NCBI RefSeq assembly: GCF_021049245.1
Contig: NZ_CP088020.1
Location: forward strand, 1,680,001-1,744,000
Direction: 5' to 3'
DNA: 64,000 nucleotides
Source: Radiobacillus kanasensis
Lineage (GTDB): Bacteria; Bacillota; Bacilli; Bacillales; Amphibacillaceae
The notes under the pieces are model-generated. The model ran no database searches. It was not told the origin of the DNA and worked only from the letters and a program-made list of their open reading frames with translations. The position numbers and the translations under genes are program-made. Below, piece after piece: positions 17,485 to 26,761 of the stretch (the stretch's first letter is position 1; each line of letters starts with the position of its first letter).

Positions 17485-19092
17485 ATGAAACAGAATATGA
17501 ACGTACTAAAAGATAAGCTATTAAGCTTTTGGTCTGCTAAGTCTGGCAAACAAAAGCGTCTAATAATAGGCTCCATCATTGCAATCATTCTCGTAATTGG
17601 AATATCTAGTTTTTTCGTTGGTCAAACGAAAATGGTTCCTTTATACAATAATCTTTCACTCCAAGAGGTTGGACAGATTAAGGCTGAATTAGATGCTAGA
17701 TCTGTCCCTTATGAATTAGAAGGAGGAGGAACTACTATTATGGTTCCGGATGATCAAGCAGATTCATTATTAGTGGATCTTGCTTCCCAAGGTTTGCCTG
17801 ACAGTGGGAATATTGATTACTCCTTCTTTAGTAATAATGCTTCCTGGGGAATGACAGATAATGAGTTTGATTTGATTAAGTTGGATGCTATGCAAACGGA
17901 ATTAGCAAACTTAATAACGGGTATTGAAGGCATAGAGGATGCGAAGGTTATGATTAATAAACCACAGGATCCTGTATTTGTCAGCGATCAAGCAGAAGCA
18001 GCCTCGGCATCGATTGTTTTAACGACACAGCCGGGCTATCAATTTGAAACGAGTCAAGTGGAAACCTTATATCGTCTCGTTTCAAAGACGGTTCCAAATC
18101 TTCCTACAGATAATATCGTCATCATGGACCAAAATTTTCAGTATTTTGACTTAGAAAATCCAACAGCTTCTGCTAATACGGATGCGTACACATTTCAACA
18201 GAGTGTGAAGAACGATATAGAACGAGATATTCAACGTCGTGTTCAACAAATGATTGGAATGATGGTTGGTCAAGATAAGGTTATTGCTTCGGTTACTGCT
18301 GATATCGATTTTACACAAGAAAACCGTACCGAAGAATTAGTTTCTCCAGTCAACGAAGAAGACATGGAGGGTCTCCCAGTAAGTATTGAGACAATTAAAG
18401 AAACTTATACTGGTACACCTCCAGCTAATGGTGTAGTCGGAGCAGGAGAAGAAGATGTAGCGAATTATCCAGGGGCAACCGAAGGCTCTACTGGTGATTA
18501 CGAAATGGTGAAAGAATCGATAAACAATGAGTTTAATCGAATTAAAAAAGATATCGTGGAAAGTCCGTACAAGATTAGAGACCTAGGTATTCAGGTAGCT
18601 GTTGATAAGGCAAAGTATCCTACGGAAAATGGCGAAGAAGTTGAGCTTCTTTCAGAAGAAGAGCAATTGGCTGTTCAAGAAGGAATTTCTTCTATCTTGA
18701 ATTCTATTGTTACAACTTCTATTGATGAAGGTTACGGCGAAGTGGTACCAGAAGAAAAAACATCGATTGTTTTCCAAGAGTTCCAAGGTAAGACTTCACC
18801 AACCGAAGTGCCAACTACAGGCATCCCTACTTGGATGTATATTGCTGGTGGTGCAGCTTTACTAGTTATCGCAGGATTGGTGATTTGGTTAATGAGAAGA
18901 AGAAAAGCTACAAAAGAAGTAGAAGAGGTTACCGTAACGGATGTTCCTACAAGAGAGGAATTTGTAATTCCGGAAATGGAACAAGGACAAGATTCCGAAT
19001 CTACAGTGAGAAGAAAGCAACTTGAGAAAATGGCACAGGACAAACCAGAAGATTTTGCCAAGCTTCTTAGAAGTTGGATTGCAGAAGATTAG
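17485..19092 (+). CDS. fliF: Flagellar MS-ring protein FliF
   Basis: 535 residues. It builds the membrane-supramembrane ring that houses the export gate and anchors FliG. One membrane segment lies at about 25-46 and a second at about 449-470. Between them are the ring-building motifs, with LYNNLSLQEVGQIKAELDA and GLPDSGNIDYSFF near the front. The C-terminal tail LEKMAQDKPEDFAKLLRSWIAED is the FliG-binding end. The ATG follows GCGGGGGCGAG. Confidence 0.97.
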   Translation: MKQNMNVLKDKLLSFWSAKSGKQKRLIIGSIIAIILVIGISSFFVGQTKMVPLYNNLSLQEVGQIKAELDARSVPYELEGGGTTIMVPDDQADSLLVDLASQGLPDSGNIDYSFFSNNASWGMTDNEFDLIKLDAMQTELANLITGIEGIEDAKVMINKPQDPVFVSDQAEAASASIVLTTQPGYQFETSQVETLYRLVSKTVPNLPTDNIVIMDQNFQYFDLENPTASANTDAYTFQQSVKNDIERDIQRRVQQMIGMMVGQDKVIASVTADIDFTQENRTEELVSPVNEEDMEGLPVSIETIKETYTGTPPANGVVGAGEEDVANYPGATEGSTGDYEMVKESINNEFNRIKKDIVESPYKIRDLGIQVAVDKAKYPTENGEEVELLSEEEQLAVQEGISSILNSIVTTSIDEGYGEVVPEEKTSIVFQEFQGKTSPTEVPTTGIPTWMYIAGGAALLVIAGLVIWLMRRRKATKEVEEVTVTDVPTREEFVIPEMEQGQDSESTVRRKQLEKMAQDKPEDFAKLLRSWIAED

Positions 19093-19104
19093 GAGGCGAC
19101 CTTT

Positions 19105-20118
19105 ATGGCTAGACAAAAAGATAGACTATCCGGTAAACAAAAGGCCGCTATTCTGCTTATCTCCATGGGGCCTGATGTTTCCGCTCAAATTTATAAGCAT
19201 TTAACAGCGGAAGAAATTGAAAAACTCACATTAGAAATATCATCAGTAAAAAAAGTCGAAACCAGCCAAAAAGAAGATGTAGTGGAGCAATTCCACCAAA
19301 TCGCTCTAGCGCAGGACTATATTACGCAAGGTGGTATTAATTACGCCAAAACGGTATTAGAAAAGGCGCTTGGAGAACAAGAAGCGGTTAATATCATTAA
19401 CCGACTGACTTCATCTCTCCAGGTAAAACCTTTTGATTTTGCCCGTAAGGCAGAACCATCACAAATTTTGAACTTTATACAAAACGAACATCCGCAGACA
19501 ATTGCACTTATTTTATCTTATTTAGATCCAGTTCAATCTAGTCAAATACTTTCTGAGCTACCACAAGAGATGCAGGCGGATATTGCCAAGCGAATTGCTT
19601 TGATGGATTCAACATCTCCGGAGACAATTTTTGAAGTGGAGCAAATTTTAGAGCGAAAATTATCTACAACAGTAACCCAGGATTACACGCAAACTGGTGG
19701 TGTACAAGCTGTCGTTGAAGTGTTAAACGGGGTAGACAGAAGTACAGAAAGAACGATTCTAGATGCGCTTGAGATTCAGGATCCAGAGCTTGCTGAAGAA
19801 ATTAAGAAGAGAATGTTCGTCTTTGAGGATATTGTTACATTGGATAATAGAGCGATTCAACGTGTTATCCGTGATGTGGAAAATGATGACTTGAGATTGT
19901 CTCTTAAGGTGGCAAGCGAAGAAGTCCGCGAAGTATTGTTCAAGAACATGTCAACTAGAATGGCAGAAACATTCAAAGAAGAAATGGAATTTATGGGGCC
20001 TGTTCGATTGCGTGATGTGGAAGAGGCTCAAAGTCGAATTGTTTCTGTAATTAGAAGATTAGAAGAAGTTGGAGAAATTGTTATTGCTCGTGGTGGAGGT
20101 GACGATATCATTGTCTAG
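19105..20118 (+). CDS. fliG: Flagellar motor switch protein FliG
   Basis: 337 residues. C-ring protein that contacts FliF, FliM and the MotA stator. It has the N-terminal LSGKQKAAILLISMGPDVSAQIYKHL segment, the middle EHPQTIALILSYL motif (about 132-144), and the C-terminal charged torque helix with FVFEDIVTLDNRAIQRVIRDV. The ATG follows AGGAGGCGACC, and the end overlaps the fliH start by eight bases. Confidence 0.97.
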   Translation: MARQKDRLSGKQKAAILLISMGPDVSAQIYKHLTAEEIEKLTLEISSVKKVETSQKEDVVEQFHQIALAQDYITQGGINYAKTVLEKALGEQEAVNIINRLTSSLQVKPFDFARKAEPSQILNFIQNEHPQTIALILSYLDPVQSSQILSELPQEMQADIAKRIALMDSTSPETIFEVEQILERKLSTTVTQDYTQTGGVQAVVEVLNGVDRSTERTILDALEIQDPELAEEIKKRMFVFEDIVTLDNRAIQRVIRDVENDDLRLSLKVASEEVREVLFKNMSTRMAETFKEEMEFMGPVRLRDVEEAQSRIVSVIRRLEEVGEIVIARGGGDDIIV

Positions 20119-20875
20119 TATTTTTAAACATAGCCAGCCATCCTCGAGCAAAGTGATCGGACTAAAGCCGATTACCTTCGAGACACCTTTAAATCTGGAT
20201 GATGTCGATGAAGAGGAAACAAAGCGTGCTATAAAAGAAAAACTTGACCATGCAGTCGCTGAACTAGACCAAGCTAAACAAGAAGCGCAAGCAATTATAG
20301 ACCAGGCTAGACAACAAATTGAACTAGAAAAACAACAGTGGACCGAGGAGAGACAACATTTAGAAGAAGCCGCAAAGGAACAGGGCTTTCAAGAGGGCTT
20401 TCAACAAGGGGAACAAGCAGGAAGACAGGAATACGAGATGCATATGGAGCAAGCAAGAGAAATTATTCAAATTGCCCAAGATGATGCAAAATCAACGGTT
20501 CTACAAAGTGAAGAAACGATCCTTCATCTAGGTTTGAAAGCTGCAGAAAGAATTCTGCATCAGGAGATTGAACAACCTGAGCAGTATCTAAGCATTGTGA
20601 AGGCTGTGCTGCACGAAGTAAAAGGGCAAACAAAGGTTGCCATTTATACAAACCCAGATCAATATCCACTTATTCTCTCCAATAAGGAAGAGTTGAAAAA
20701 CATTGTACAAGAGAACGTGGAATTAGCCGTTTATCCAGATGAAGGACTGTCTATTGGTAGTTGTATTATCGAATCCCCATTCGGAAGAATTGACGCGGGA
20801 ATTGAAAGTCAACTTCACGAGCTTCGAAATAAACTTTTTGATATAGCGCAGGAGGCTGGCCGTGAACATAAGTAA
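20111..20875 (+). CDS. fliH: Flagellar assembly protein FliH
   Basis: 254 residues from TTG 20111, which lies 8 bases after GGAGGTGA inside fliG; longer in-frame starts have no ribosome site. FliH binds the ATPase FliI and docks it at the export gate. A Gln- and Glu-rich coiled coil covers about 35-135 with a GFQEGFQQGEQAGRQEYE glycine-repeat motif. The C-terminal half has the ATP synthase subunit delta-like pattern. It overlaps fliI. Confidence 0.93.
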   Translation: MSSIFKHSQPSSSKVIGLKPITFETPLNLDDVDEEETKRAIKEKLDHAVAELDQAKQEAQAIIDQARQQIELEKQQWTEERQHLEEAAKEQGFQEGFQQGEQAGRQEYEMHMEQAREIIQIAQDDAKSTVLQSEETILHLGLKAAERILHQEIEQPEQYLSIVKAVLHEVKGQTKVAIYTNPDQYPLILSNKEELKNIVQENVELAVYPDEGLSIGSCIIESPFGRIDAGIESQLHELRNKLFDIAQEAGREHK

Positions 20876-22181
20876 GTACGTTGATATGTTGGATCAAGTA
20901 GATACGTATAAACGATATGGGAAAATTCATAGAGTTGTTGGTCTCATGATTGAATCAAAAGGACCGGAAGCCAGTGTAGGGGATGTGTGCTATATTCACC
21001 CCTCATCAAAAGGAAGTAACCCGATTATGGCAGAAGTGGTTGGGTTCAACGATGAAAAAGTATTATTAATGCCTTACGGACAATTGAAAGATATCGGTCC
21101 CGGCTGCCTTGTAGAGGCAACTGGTCAACCGCTAACGATAAAAGTAGGAATGGGCATGATTGGATCGGTTGTAGATCCATTAGGGAAACCGTTAGATGGA
21201 TCTGCATTACCGAAAGGACTTACAACCTATCCATCCGAACAATCTCCTCCAAACCCGCTAGACCGTCCCACTATCCGTGAACCTATTCAAGTAGGTGTTC
21301 GAGCTATTGATAGCCTGCTTACCGTAGGAAAAGGACAAAGGATTGGAATTTTTGCCGGAAGTGGTGTTGGGAAAAGTACATTGCTAGGCATGATAGCAAG
21401 AAATAGTAGTGCCGATATTAATGTCATTGCTCTTATTGGGGAACGAGGCCGAGAAGTTCGGGAATTTCTTGAAAAAGATTTGGGAGAAGAAGGTCGTAAA
21501 AAATCCATCATTGTTGTTGCGACATCTGATCAGCCAGCACTCATGCGAATTAAAGGGGCATACACAGCTACAGCCATAAGTGAGTATTACCGAGATCAAG
21601 GCTATCAAGTGAACTTAATGATGGATTCGGTGACGCGGGTAGCCATGGCTCAAAGGGAAGTAGGGCTAGCAACAGGCGAACCACCAACTACGAAAGGATA
21701 TACCCCTTCCGTATTTGCGATATTACCAAAGCTGTTAGAAAGAACAGGAACAAGTAAGAACGGAACCATTACAGCATTCTACACCGTGCTAGTCGATGGG
21801 GATGACATGAATGAACCGATTGCGGATACGACACGAGGAATCCTCGATGGTCACTTCGTATTAGATCGGAAAATTGCAGAACAGGGTAGGTTTCCAGCTC
21901 TTAACATCTTAAAATCGATAAGTCGTGTTATGCCACAAATAGCTGGGCCTGAACAAATGCAACTTGCACAACGTATTCGTTCATTGCTTGCAACATATGA
22001 GGATAATTACGAATTGATTCAAATAGGTGCCTACAAACGAGGCTCAAGTCGAGAAGTGGATGAAGCGATTCAATATTACCCTCGTATTATTGAATTCCTT
22101 AAGCAGTCCACGGAAGAAGTGGTTACGATTGGAGAAGCCTTCGAGCAAATGGCAGAGCTAGTTAATGGGAGTGGTCACTAA
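20862..22181 (+). CDS. fliI: Flagellum-specific ATPase FliI
   Basis: 439 residues from GTG 20862 (ribosome site GGAGG at the end of fliH). Hexameric ATPase of the type III export apparatus, related to F1-ATPase beta. Walker A is GIFAGSGVGKSTLLG near 170, then ALIGERGREVREF, Walker B in LMMDSVTRVAMAQREV, and the signature TPSVFAILPKLLERTG. It overlaps fliJ by one base. Confidence 0.98.
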   Translation: MNISKYVDMLDQVDTYKRYGKIHRVVGLMIESKGPEASVGDVCYIHPSSKGSNPIMAEVVGFNDEKVLLMPYGQLKDIGPGCLVEATGQPLTIKVGMGMIGSVVDPLGKPLDGSALPKGLTTYPSEQSPPNPLDRPTIREPIQVGVRAIDSLLTVGKGQRIGIFAGSGVGKSTLLGMIARNSSADINVIALIGERGREVREFLEKDLGEEGRKKSIIVVATSDQPALMRIKGAYTATAISEYYRDQGYQVNLMMDSVTRVAMAQREVGLATGEPPTTKGYTPSVFAILPKLLERTGTSKNGTITAFYTVLVDGDDMNEPIADTTRGILDGHFVLDRKIAEQGRFPALNILKSISRVMPQIAGPEQMQLAQRIRSLLATYEDNYELIQIGAYKRGSSREVDEAIQYYPRIIEFLKQSTEEVVTIGEAFEQMAELVNGSGH

Positions 22182-22624
22182 TGGCTGTTATCCAAACATT
22201 TGAAAAAATATTAAACGTAAGAGAAAGAGAAAAGAAAGAAGCCCAAAAGGCTTATAAGCAATCGGTAGATTCCTTTGAAGAAATTGCGACGAAGCTGTAT
22301 GAACTGTTGCGTAAGAAAGAGGAAGCGGAATCTAATTACCAGACGCAATTAGAAAAGGCAGTATCCATTGACGCTCTTTCCTCTCACTCTACTTACATGG
22401 AAAAGCTACAGAAGGCTATTCATGAAGTTCAATATTCGGTTAATCAAGCTAGAGAAAATATGGAAGTATTCCAAGGCAAATTAACGGACGCTCATATAGA
22501 AGTGAAAAAGTTTGAAAAGATGATTGAAAGCAAGAAGCAAAAACTATCCGATCAACTAAAGCTGCAGGAGAACTCTTTTATGGATGAAATCTCCCTACAG
22601 CAGTATTCGGTTAGAAATAGGTGA
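22181..22624 (+). CDS. fliJ: Flagellar export chaperone FliJ
   Basis: 147 residues, almost entirely coiled coil, high in Lys, Glu and Gln. FliJ is the central stalk of the FliI hexamer and escorts export chaperones to FlhA. The N-terminus FEKILNVREREKKEAQKAY is family-typical. The sequence is fast-evolving, so identification leans on length, coiled coil and position between fliI and ylxF. Confidence 0.92.
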   Translation: MAVIQTFEKILNVREREKKEAQKAYKQSVDSFEEIATKLYELLRKKEEAESNYQTQLEKAVSIDALSSHSTYMEKLQKAIHEVQYSVNQARENMEVFQGKLTDAHIEVKKFEKMIESKKQKLSDQLKLQENSFMDEISLQQYSVRNR

Positions 22625-22628
22625 TCAT

Positions 22629-23228
22629 ATGGCAAAAATAGAAAAGCAAGAGAAAGAAAAAGCTGGTTTTCTCCAATGGCTCTTTATTATCATTATTCCT
22701 CTTGTATTTGCGGTGACGCTAACCGGTATTATTCTAACGGTCGCAGGCGTAAATGTACTGGACCATGCCAAAAATGTTGCCAACCATATTCCAGGCATTT
22801 CCTCTGTCATTGAAACAGAAGAGGAAGTGAAGCAAGCTACTGCTAAAAAGCGTGTAGAGGATAATAAGGAGCAAGTAGAAGCGGCTGTTGCAAATAAAGA
22901 TGAAGAGATTGAAACATTAAAGTCCAATCTAACAGAAAAAGAACGAGAAATTGACGAATTGACTCAGGAACTAGCGAAGCTTTCGAGTCAGCTAGAAGAA
23001 CAAAACAACACGAATGAGGAAGTACAGCAAAACATTCTCGAAGATGTTTCTGCCTCTTTTGAGGGAATGGATCCAGAAGAAGCTGCTCCCATTATATCTA
23101 ACCTAGAAGTAGCAACAGCAATAAGGGTTCTGAAAAATGTCCCAAGTGAAGAAAGAGGATTAATCTTGGGAGCGATGGAACCGGAGCAGGCTGCGACCTT
23201 TACTACAGCATTATTAGCAGACGAGTAA
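22629..23228 (+). CDS. ylxF: YlxF, MotE-like flagellar operon protein
   Basis: 199 residues from ATG 22629. One N-terminal membrane segment (about 14-40), a coiled coil with alternating Glu and Lys (about 70-130), then a MgtE N-domain-like C-terminus with FEGMDPEEAAPIISNLEVATAIRVLKNVPSEERGLILGAM. It is the YlxF/MotE family found between fliJ and fliK in Bacillaceae. A chaperone-like role for motor or stator assembly is known for MotE in other bacteria; in Bacillus the function is not settled. Confidence 0.85.
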   Translation: MAKIEKQEKEKAGFLQWLFIIIIPLVFAVTLTGIILTVAGVNVLDHAKNVANHIPGISSVIETEEEVKQATAKKRVEDNKEQVEAAVANKDEEIETLKSNLTEKEREIDELTQELAKLSSQLEEQNNTNEEVQQNILEDVSASFEGMDPEEAAPIISNLEVATAIRVLKNVPSEERGLILGAMEPEQAATFTTALLADE

Positions 23229-23261
23229 TCCATTCTAAAAGACTTGAAAGGAGGTGAAAAA

Positions 23262-24635
23262 ATGAGTAGTGGTATTGCAGTAACACCACCTGTGTCCGTT
23301 TCCGCAAAAACGACACCAAGTCATCCAGCAACGAAGAAAAGCGAAGTATCTTTTGTTCAGGTTCTAGGTAGTAAAACTTCCAGCCAACAAACACCGGCTA
23401 ATGAATCAGAAGCTACCGAAACACCTGAAGCTTCAAAAGAAGCGATAAAGACACCGGTTGTGACGGAGTCGGCTTACGGAGCATTGAAGGCAGAGAATCA
23501 AACAGAGCTTGAAAAGTTATTAAGCAAACTAGAGGGGCTTTCTGAAGAGCTGTTGGAAGTCGTGAAAGCTTTTTTAGAAAAATCGGGCTTACAAACGACC
23601 GAAAATGATTCGAAGGATCAACAGTCACTGGAACAGCTTACGACATTGCTAGAACAACAACCAGAACTAATGAACATGTTGGTCGCGTTTCTAGGGCAGC
23701 TTGAACAAACGTCTGTTTTAAACGCGGAATCAATGCCTTTAAACGCAGAAACGTCAGCTAAATTACTTGCTATTTTTGATCAAGTAAAGGGTTTATTACA
23801 ACAAGTTGCTAATCAGGACAATGTTCCAAAAGAAACGCAAGGGAAGCTGTTAAAGCTTTTAGAACAATGGACAGCAATAGAAAAGCAGGCTGGTCAATCG
23901 GGACAAAGCTTATTGACGAATGAAAATGGTCAAGCAGCATCTAAGGAGCAAACGGTTTGGAGTAAACTCCTAGACGCATACCAGAAGCGTGAAGCAATGC
24001 AAGGTCAGCAAAAATATCAGCATAGTGCACAAGTAACGAGTAGTGATGTTGGAAAATGGGCTAAACAATTGATGACTGCTACAACAAGTACTGGTGTTGA
24101 AGCGACTAACATCCAAACTCCTGTTGGAGCAACACTATCCACCATGCCAATGAGCGCCGTGGAGCAGTACACGATTCATGTTAGTCAAGGTAATACCGAA
24201 CAACCGGCAGAAAATAAATTGCTTAATGAAATACAGAAAATACTTCAATCTAGTAAGTTCTTAACGAATAATGGGAACTCCCAATTGTTCTTAAAACTTC
24301 GTCCGGAGCATCTCGGAGATATGATGATTAAGATGACTCAGCTGAACGGTGAAATGACGGTGAAAATCATTGTACAGTCACAAGCAGCGAAGGATATGCT
24401 GGAAAGCAACATGCAGCAATTGAAGCATATGTTTTCTCCACAGCAAGTAGTGGTTGAAAAACAGGATGGCACATTGTTAAATCAGCAAAGTAACGAAGAA
24501 CCGAGACAAAGCCTTCAAAAAGACCGTCAGTCTTCAGAAGAGCAGCAATCTTCTTTTAGTACAGATGATCGTACCAAGGATGATGAAGAATCAGAAACAA
24601 GCTTTTATGACATTTTGATGAATGAGAAAGTGTAG
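23262..24635 (+). CDS. fliK: Flagellar hook-length control protein FliK
   Basis: 457 residues from ATG 23262, eight bases after AAAGGAGGTG; an in-frame ATG at 23244 lies upstream of that site. FliK measures the hook and then signals FlhB to switch export. The long N-terminal part is Gln- and Thr-rich with low complexity. The C-terminal hook-length domain (about 345-410) has FLKLRPEHLGDMMIKMTQLNGEMTV. The tail is polar and acidic. A second FliK-like protein, YlqG, is at 4112. Confidence 0.95.
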   Translation: MSSGIAVTPPVSVSAKTTPSHPATKKSEVSFVQVLGSKTSSQQTPANESEATETPEASKEAIKTPVVTESAYGALKAENQTELEKLLSKLEGLSEELLEVVKAFLEKSGLQTTENDSKDQQSLEQLTTLLEQQPELMNMLVAFLGQLEQTSVLNAESMPLNAETSAKLLAIFDQVKGLLQQVANQDNVPKETQGKLLKLLEQWTAIEKQAGQSGQSLLTNENGQAASKEQTVWSKLLDAYQKREAMQGQQKYQHSAQVTSSDVGKWAKQLMTATTSTGVEATNIQTPVGATLSTMPMSAVEQYTIHVSQGNTEQPAENKLLNEIQKILQSSKFLTNNGNSQLFLKLRPEHLGDMMIKMTQLNGEMTVKIIVQSQAAKDMLESNMQQLKHMFSPQQVVVEKQDGTLLNQQSNEEPRQSLQKDRQSSEEQQSSFSTDDRTKDDEESETSFYDILMNEKV

Positions 24636-24644
24636 GTGAGTCGA

Positions 24645-25091
24645 TTGACCAAAATTGATCCAAGTTTCTATTTAACTAACCAGTCTCGAGGCTCAACCGG
24701 ATCTGCACTTGGAAAAGATGAGTTCTTAAGAATCTTAATGGCTCAATTACAAAACCAAGATCCTATGAACCCGATGCAGGACAAAGAGTTCATTTCACAA
24801 ATGGCCACTTTTTCATCACTAGAACAAATGATGAATATATCTTCTGTCGTTACAAATTTGGCAAGCAATCAATCTATCGCAACAGTAATTCAGTTTAGTA
24901 ATTTAATTGGAAAAGAAGTATCTTATGATGTAATAGATGATGAAACAGGCCAAGTAACGGAAACAAAAACGGATACGGTAAAATCTGTACTTCAAAGCCA
25001 AGGCAAAACATGGCTAGAGTTAGCGGATGGTACCAAGATAGATGTACTAAGTGTCACGAAGGTTAGCCAGGTGGATGAGACAACCGAATAA
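24645..25091 (+). CDS. flgD: Flagellar hook assembly scaffold FlgD
   Basis: 148 residues from TTG 24645. A GTG at 24636 would directly abut the fliK stop and sit inside the AGGTGAG ribosome site, so the TTG is preferred with modest certainty. FlgD forms the temporary cap for hook growth. The N-terminal conserved block is LGKDEFLRILMAQLQNQDPMNPMQDKEFISQMATFSSLEQM (about 22-62). The protein is the short form lacking extended C-terminal domains, as in B. subtilis. Confidence 0.95.
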   Translation: MTKIDPSFYLTNQSRGSTGSALGKDEFLRILMAQLQNQDPMNPMQDKEFISQMATFSSLEQMMNISSVVTNLASNQSIATVIQFSNLIGKEVSYDVIDDETGQVTETKTDTVKSVLQSQGKTWLELADGTKIDVLSVTKVSQVDETTE

Positions 25092-25111
25092 GTAGAAGGA
25101 AGGTAATGTGC

Positions 25112-25489
25112 ATGGATCAGCGTATTCAGCAATTGCAAACCCAAGCACTTCAACTTCCGAGACTTACGAAAAAGTCACCCGTGGTTCCAACCGGTCAGAC
25201 AACAACAGCATTCAAAGATGTATTGCAAGAGGCACAAGGTTTAAAAGTTAGTAAACACGCACAAGAACGTCTACAACAAAGAAATATAACAATTGATCCT
25301 AGCCAGTGGCAAAAAATATCCGAGAAGGTTAGTGAAGCAAAGCAAAAAGGGATTACAGAGTCATTAGTAATCACGAATGACGCGGCGCTTTTAGTAAGTA
25401 CAAAAAATCACACTGTTGTGACCGCGATGGATCGGTCGGAAGTGGAAAGCAAAATTTTTACGAATATCAATGGTGCCATATTAATGTAA
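25112..25489 (+). CDS. TIGR02530-family flagellar operon protein
   Basis: 125 residues from ATG 25112; the ATG at 25106 is too near the GAAGGAAGGT site. Conserved parts are FKDVLQEAQGLKVSKHAQERLQQRNI and the C-terminal SLVITNDAALLVSTKNHTVVTAMDR block. This small family occurs between flgD and the hook gene in many Gram-positive flagellar operons; its function is unknown. The SKHAQERLQ stretch is the family hallmark. No signal peptide or membrane segment. Confidence 0.85.
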   Translation: MDQRIQQLQTQALQLPRLTKKSPVVPTGQTTTAFKDVLQEAQGLKVSKHAQERLQQRNITIDPSQWQKISEKVSEAKQKGITESLVITNDAALLVSTKNHTVVTAMDRSEVESKIFTNINGAILM

Positions 25490-25574
25490 ACGGCTGGACC
25501 CTTTAAGGGAAGCCAATTAGCTGTGGAATGACCGAAGCAGCTATGACTAAAATCTGAAGGGAAGAAATTATTAC
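25490..25574 (+). other. Short leader with two hairpins before the hook gene
   Basis: CCCTTTAAGGG (from 25499) is a small palindrome, and an AGCTG/CAGCT pair (near 25518 and 25540) can form a second hairpin. There is no T-run. The ribosome site GAAGGGAAG follows. Confidence 0.4.
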
Positions 25575-26468
25575 ATGTTACGTTCAATGTATGCAGGAAT
25601 TTCTGGTATGAAAGGGTTTCAAACTAAATTAGACGTTATCGGGAACAACATCGCCAACGTAAATACATCAGGCTTCAAAAAAGGTCGAGTAACCTTTCAG
25701 GATATGATGAGCCAAACACTATCTGGTGCTGAAGCGCCTGTTGGTGGTGGCCTTCGTGGAGGGATTAACCCAGCTCAAGTTGGGCTTGGTACACAAGTTG
25801 GATCGATCGATAATATTCATACACAAGGGAACAGACAAACTACAAATCGTATGTTGGATTTTGCGCTTGAAGGAGACGGGATGTTTGTTCTAGGTACAAA
25901 CTTAAACGATGTCAATAATGTTGATATGCAAGCTTCGACTATTACATTTACCCGTGCTGGTAACTACTATCTGGATAATGATGGATTTATTGTGGATCCA
26001 AATGGTAAGTATCTACTGGGAGCAGTAACTGAAGATGTTGCTGGAACACCAACGGATTTCTTAAGACCAATTAATATTCCAGAAACTGCTTCTAGTTTTA
26101 GTGTGCAAGGTGATGGTAAAGTAACGTATGTAGATGAGAACGGCAACGTACAAGAAGCTGGTCAAATTCGACTAGCGAAATTCTCAAACCCAGGCGGTTT
26201 AGAGAAAGCTGGAAGTAACTCTTACCAATTAACCGGTAATGCTGGAGTAAATACAGCGGATGGAGTGTTTAATGGTTTAGAAGATCTAGTAATTCCAGAA
26301 CAAGATGGATCTGCTTCTATTGTAGCTGGTGCACTCGAAATGTCTAACGTAGACTTAGCAGAAGAATTTACGGAAATGATTACGGCACAACGTGGTTTCC
26401 AAGCAAATACACGTATTATCACAACATCTGATGAAATACTACAAGAGCTTGTAAATCTTAAGCGATAA
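25575..26468 (+). CDS. flgE: Flagellar hook protein FlgE
   Basis: 297 residues. The N-terminal rod/hook motif is DVIGNNIANVNTSGFKKGRVTFQDM (about 20-44) and the C-terminal conserved helix is EFTEMITAQRGFQANTRIITTSDEILQELVNLKR. The length and sequence resemble FlgG rod proteins as well, and relatives are often annotated flgG. Position after flgD and the TIGR02530 gene and before swrD is that of the short Bacillus hook protein, so FlgE is preferred. Confidence 0.9.
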   Translation: MLRSMYAGISGMKGFQTKLDVIGNNIANVNTSGFKKGRVTFQDMMSQTLSGAEAPVGGGLRGGINPAQVGLGTQVGSIDNIHTQGNRQTTNRMLDFALEGDGMFVLGTNLNDVNNVDMQASTITFTRAGNYYLDNDGFIVDPNGKYLLGAVTEDVAGTPTDFLRPINIPETASSFSVQGDGKVTYVDENGNVQEAGQIRLAKFSNPGGLEKAGSNSYQLTGNAGVNTADGVFNGLEDLVIPEQDGSASIVAGALEMSNVDLAEEFTEMITAQRGFQANTRIITTSDEILQELVNLKR

Positions 26469-26494
26469 GCGTAGTGCATAACCTATAGATGAAC

Positions 26495-26535
26495 AAGAGG
26501 GGGGTTGAGGAGCTAGGTCCGACCTAGCTCCCTCC
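26495..26535 (+). promoter_or_regulatory. Hairpin between ribosome site and swrD start
   Basis: GGAGCTAGGT (26509-26518) pairs perfectly over 10 bp with ACCTAGCTCC (26522-26531), loop CCG. The purine-rich GAGGGGGG ribosome site (about 26497-26504) lies on the far side of the hairpin, about 35 bases from the ATG, and CCCTCC next to the start could also pair with it. There is no T-run, so this is probably not a terminator. Confidence 0.6.
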
Positions 26536-26539
26536 ATTT

Positions 26540-26761
26540 ATGATTAAGTTGACACGATTAAATGGTGATTCCTTCACCTTAAATGCTTTATATATTGAAC
26601 AAATTCAATCTTTTCCGGATACGACGATTACACTCACTTCCAATAAGAAGTTAGTCGTTCGTGAATCTCAACAAGAAGTGGTTGATTTGGTTCAGTCGTT
26701 TTATAACAAGATTGGATTGACAGGTGTTATTACTAAAGTAGGTGACGAAGATGAATCGTAA
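26540..26761 (+). CDS. swrD: SwrD (FlbD/YlzI family)
   Basis: 73 residues, family length. The conserved start [20 protein letters not shown] and [17 protein letters not shown] are FlbD/SwrD signatures, which fix the ATG even though no ribosome site lies at normal distance. In B. subtilis SwrD raises flagellar motor torque and is needed for swarming. The end overlaps the fliL start by 11 bases. Confidence 0.9.
   Translation: MIKLTRLNGDSFTLNALYIEQIQSFPDTTITLTSNKKLVVRESQQEVVDLVQSFYNKIGLTGVITKVGDEDES

Noticed and set aside
21411..21418. GCCGATAT inside fliI, resembling a SigD -10 element
   Set aside because: No TAAA lies 14-16 bases upstream and it is within a conserved coding segment, so it is probably chance.
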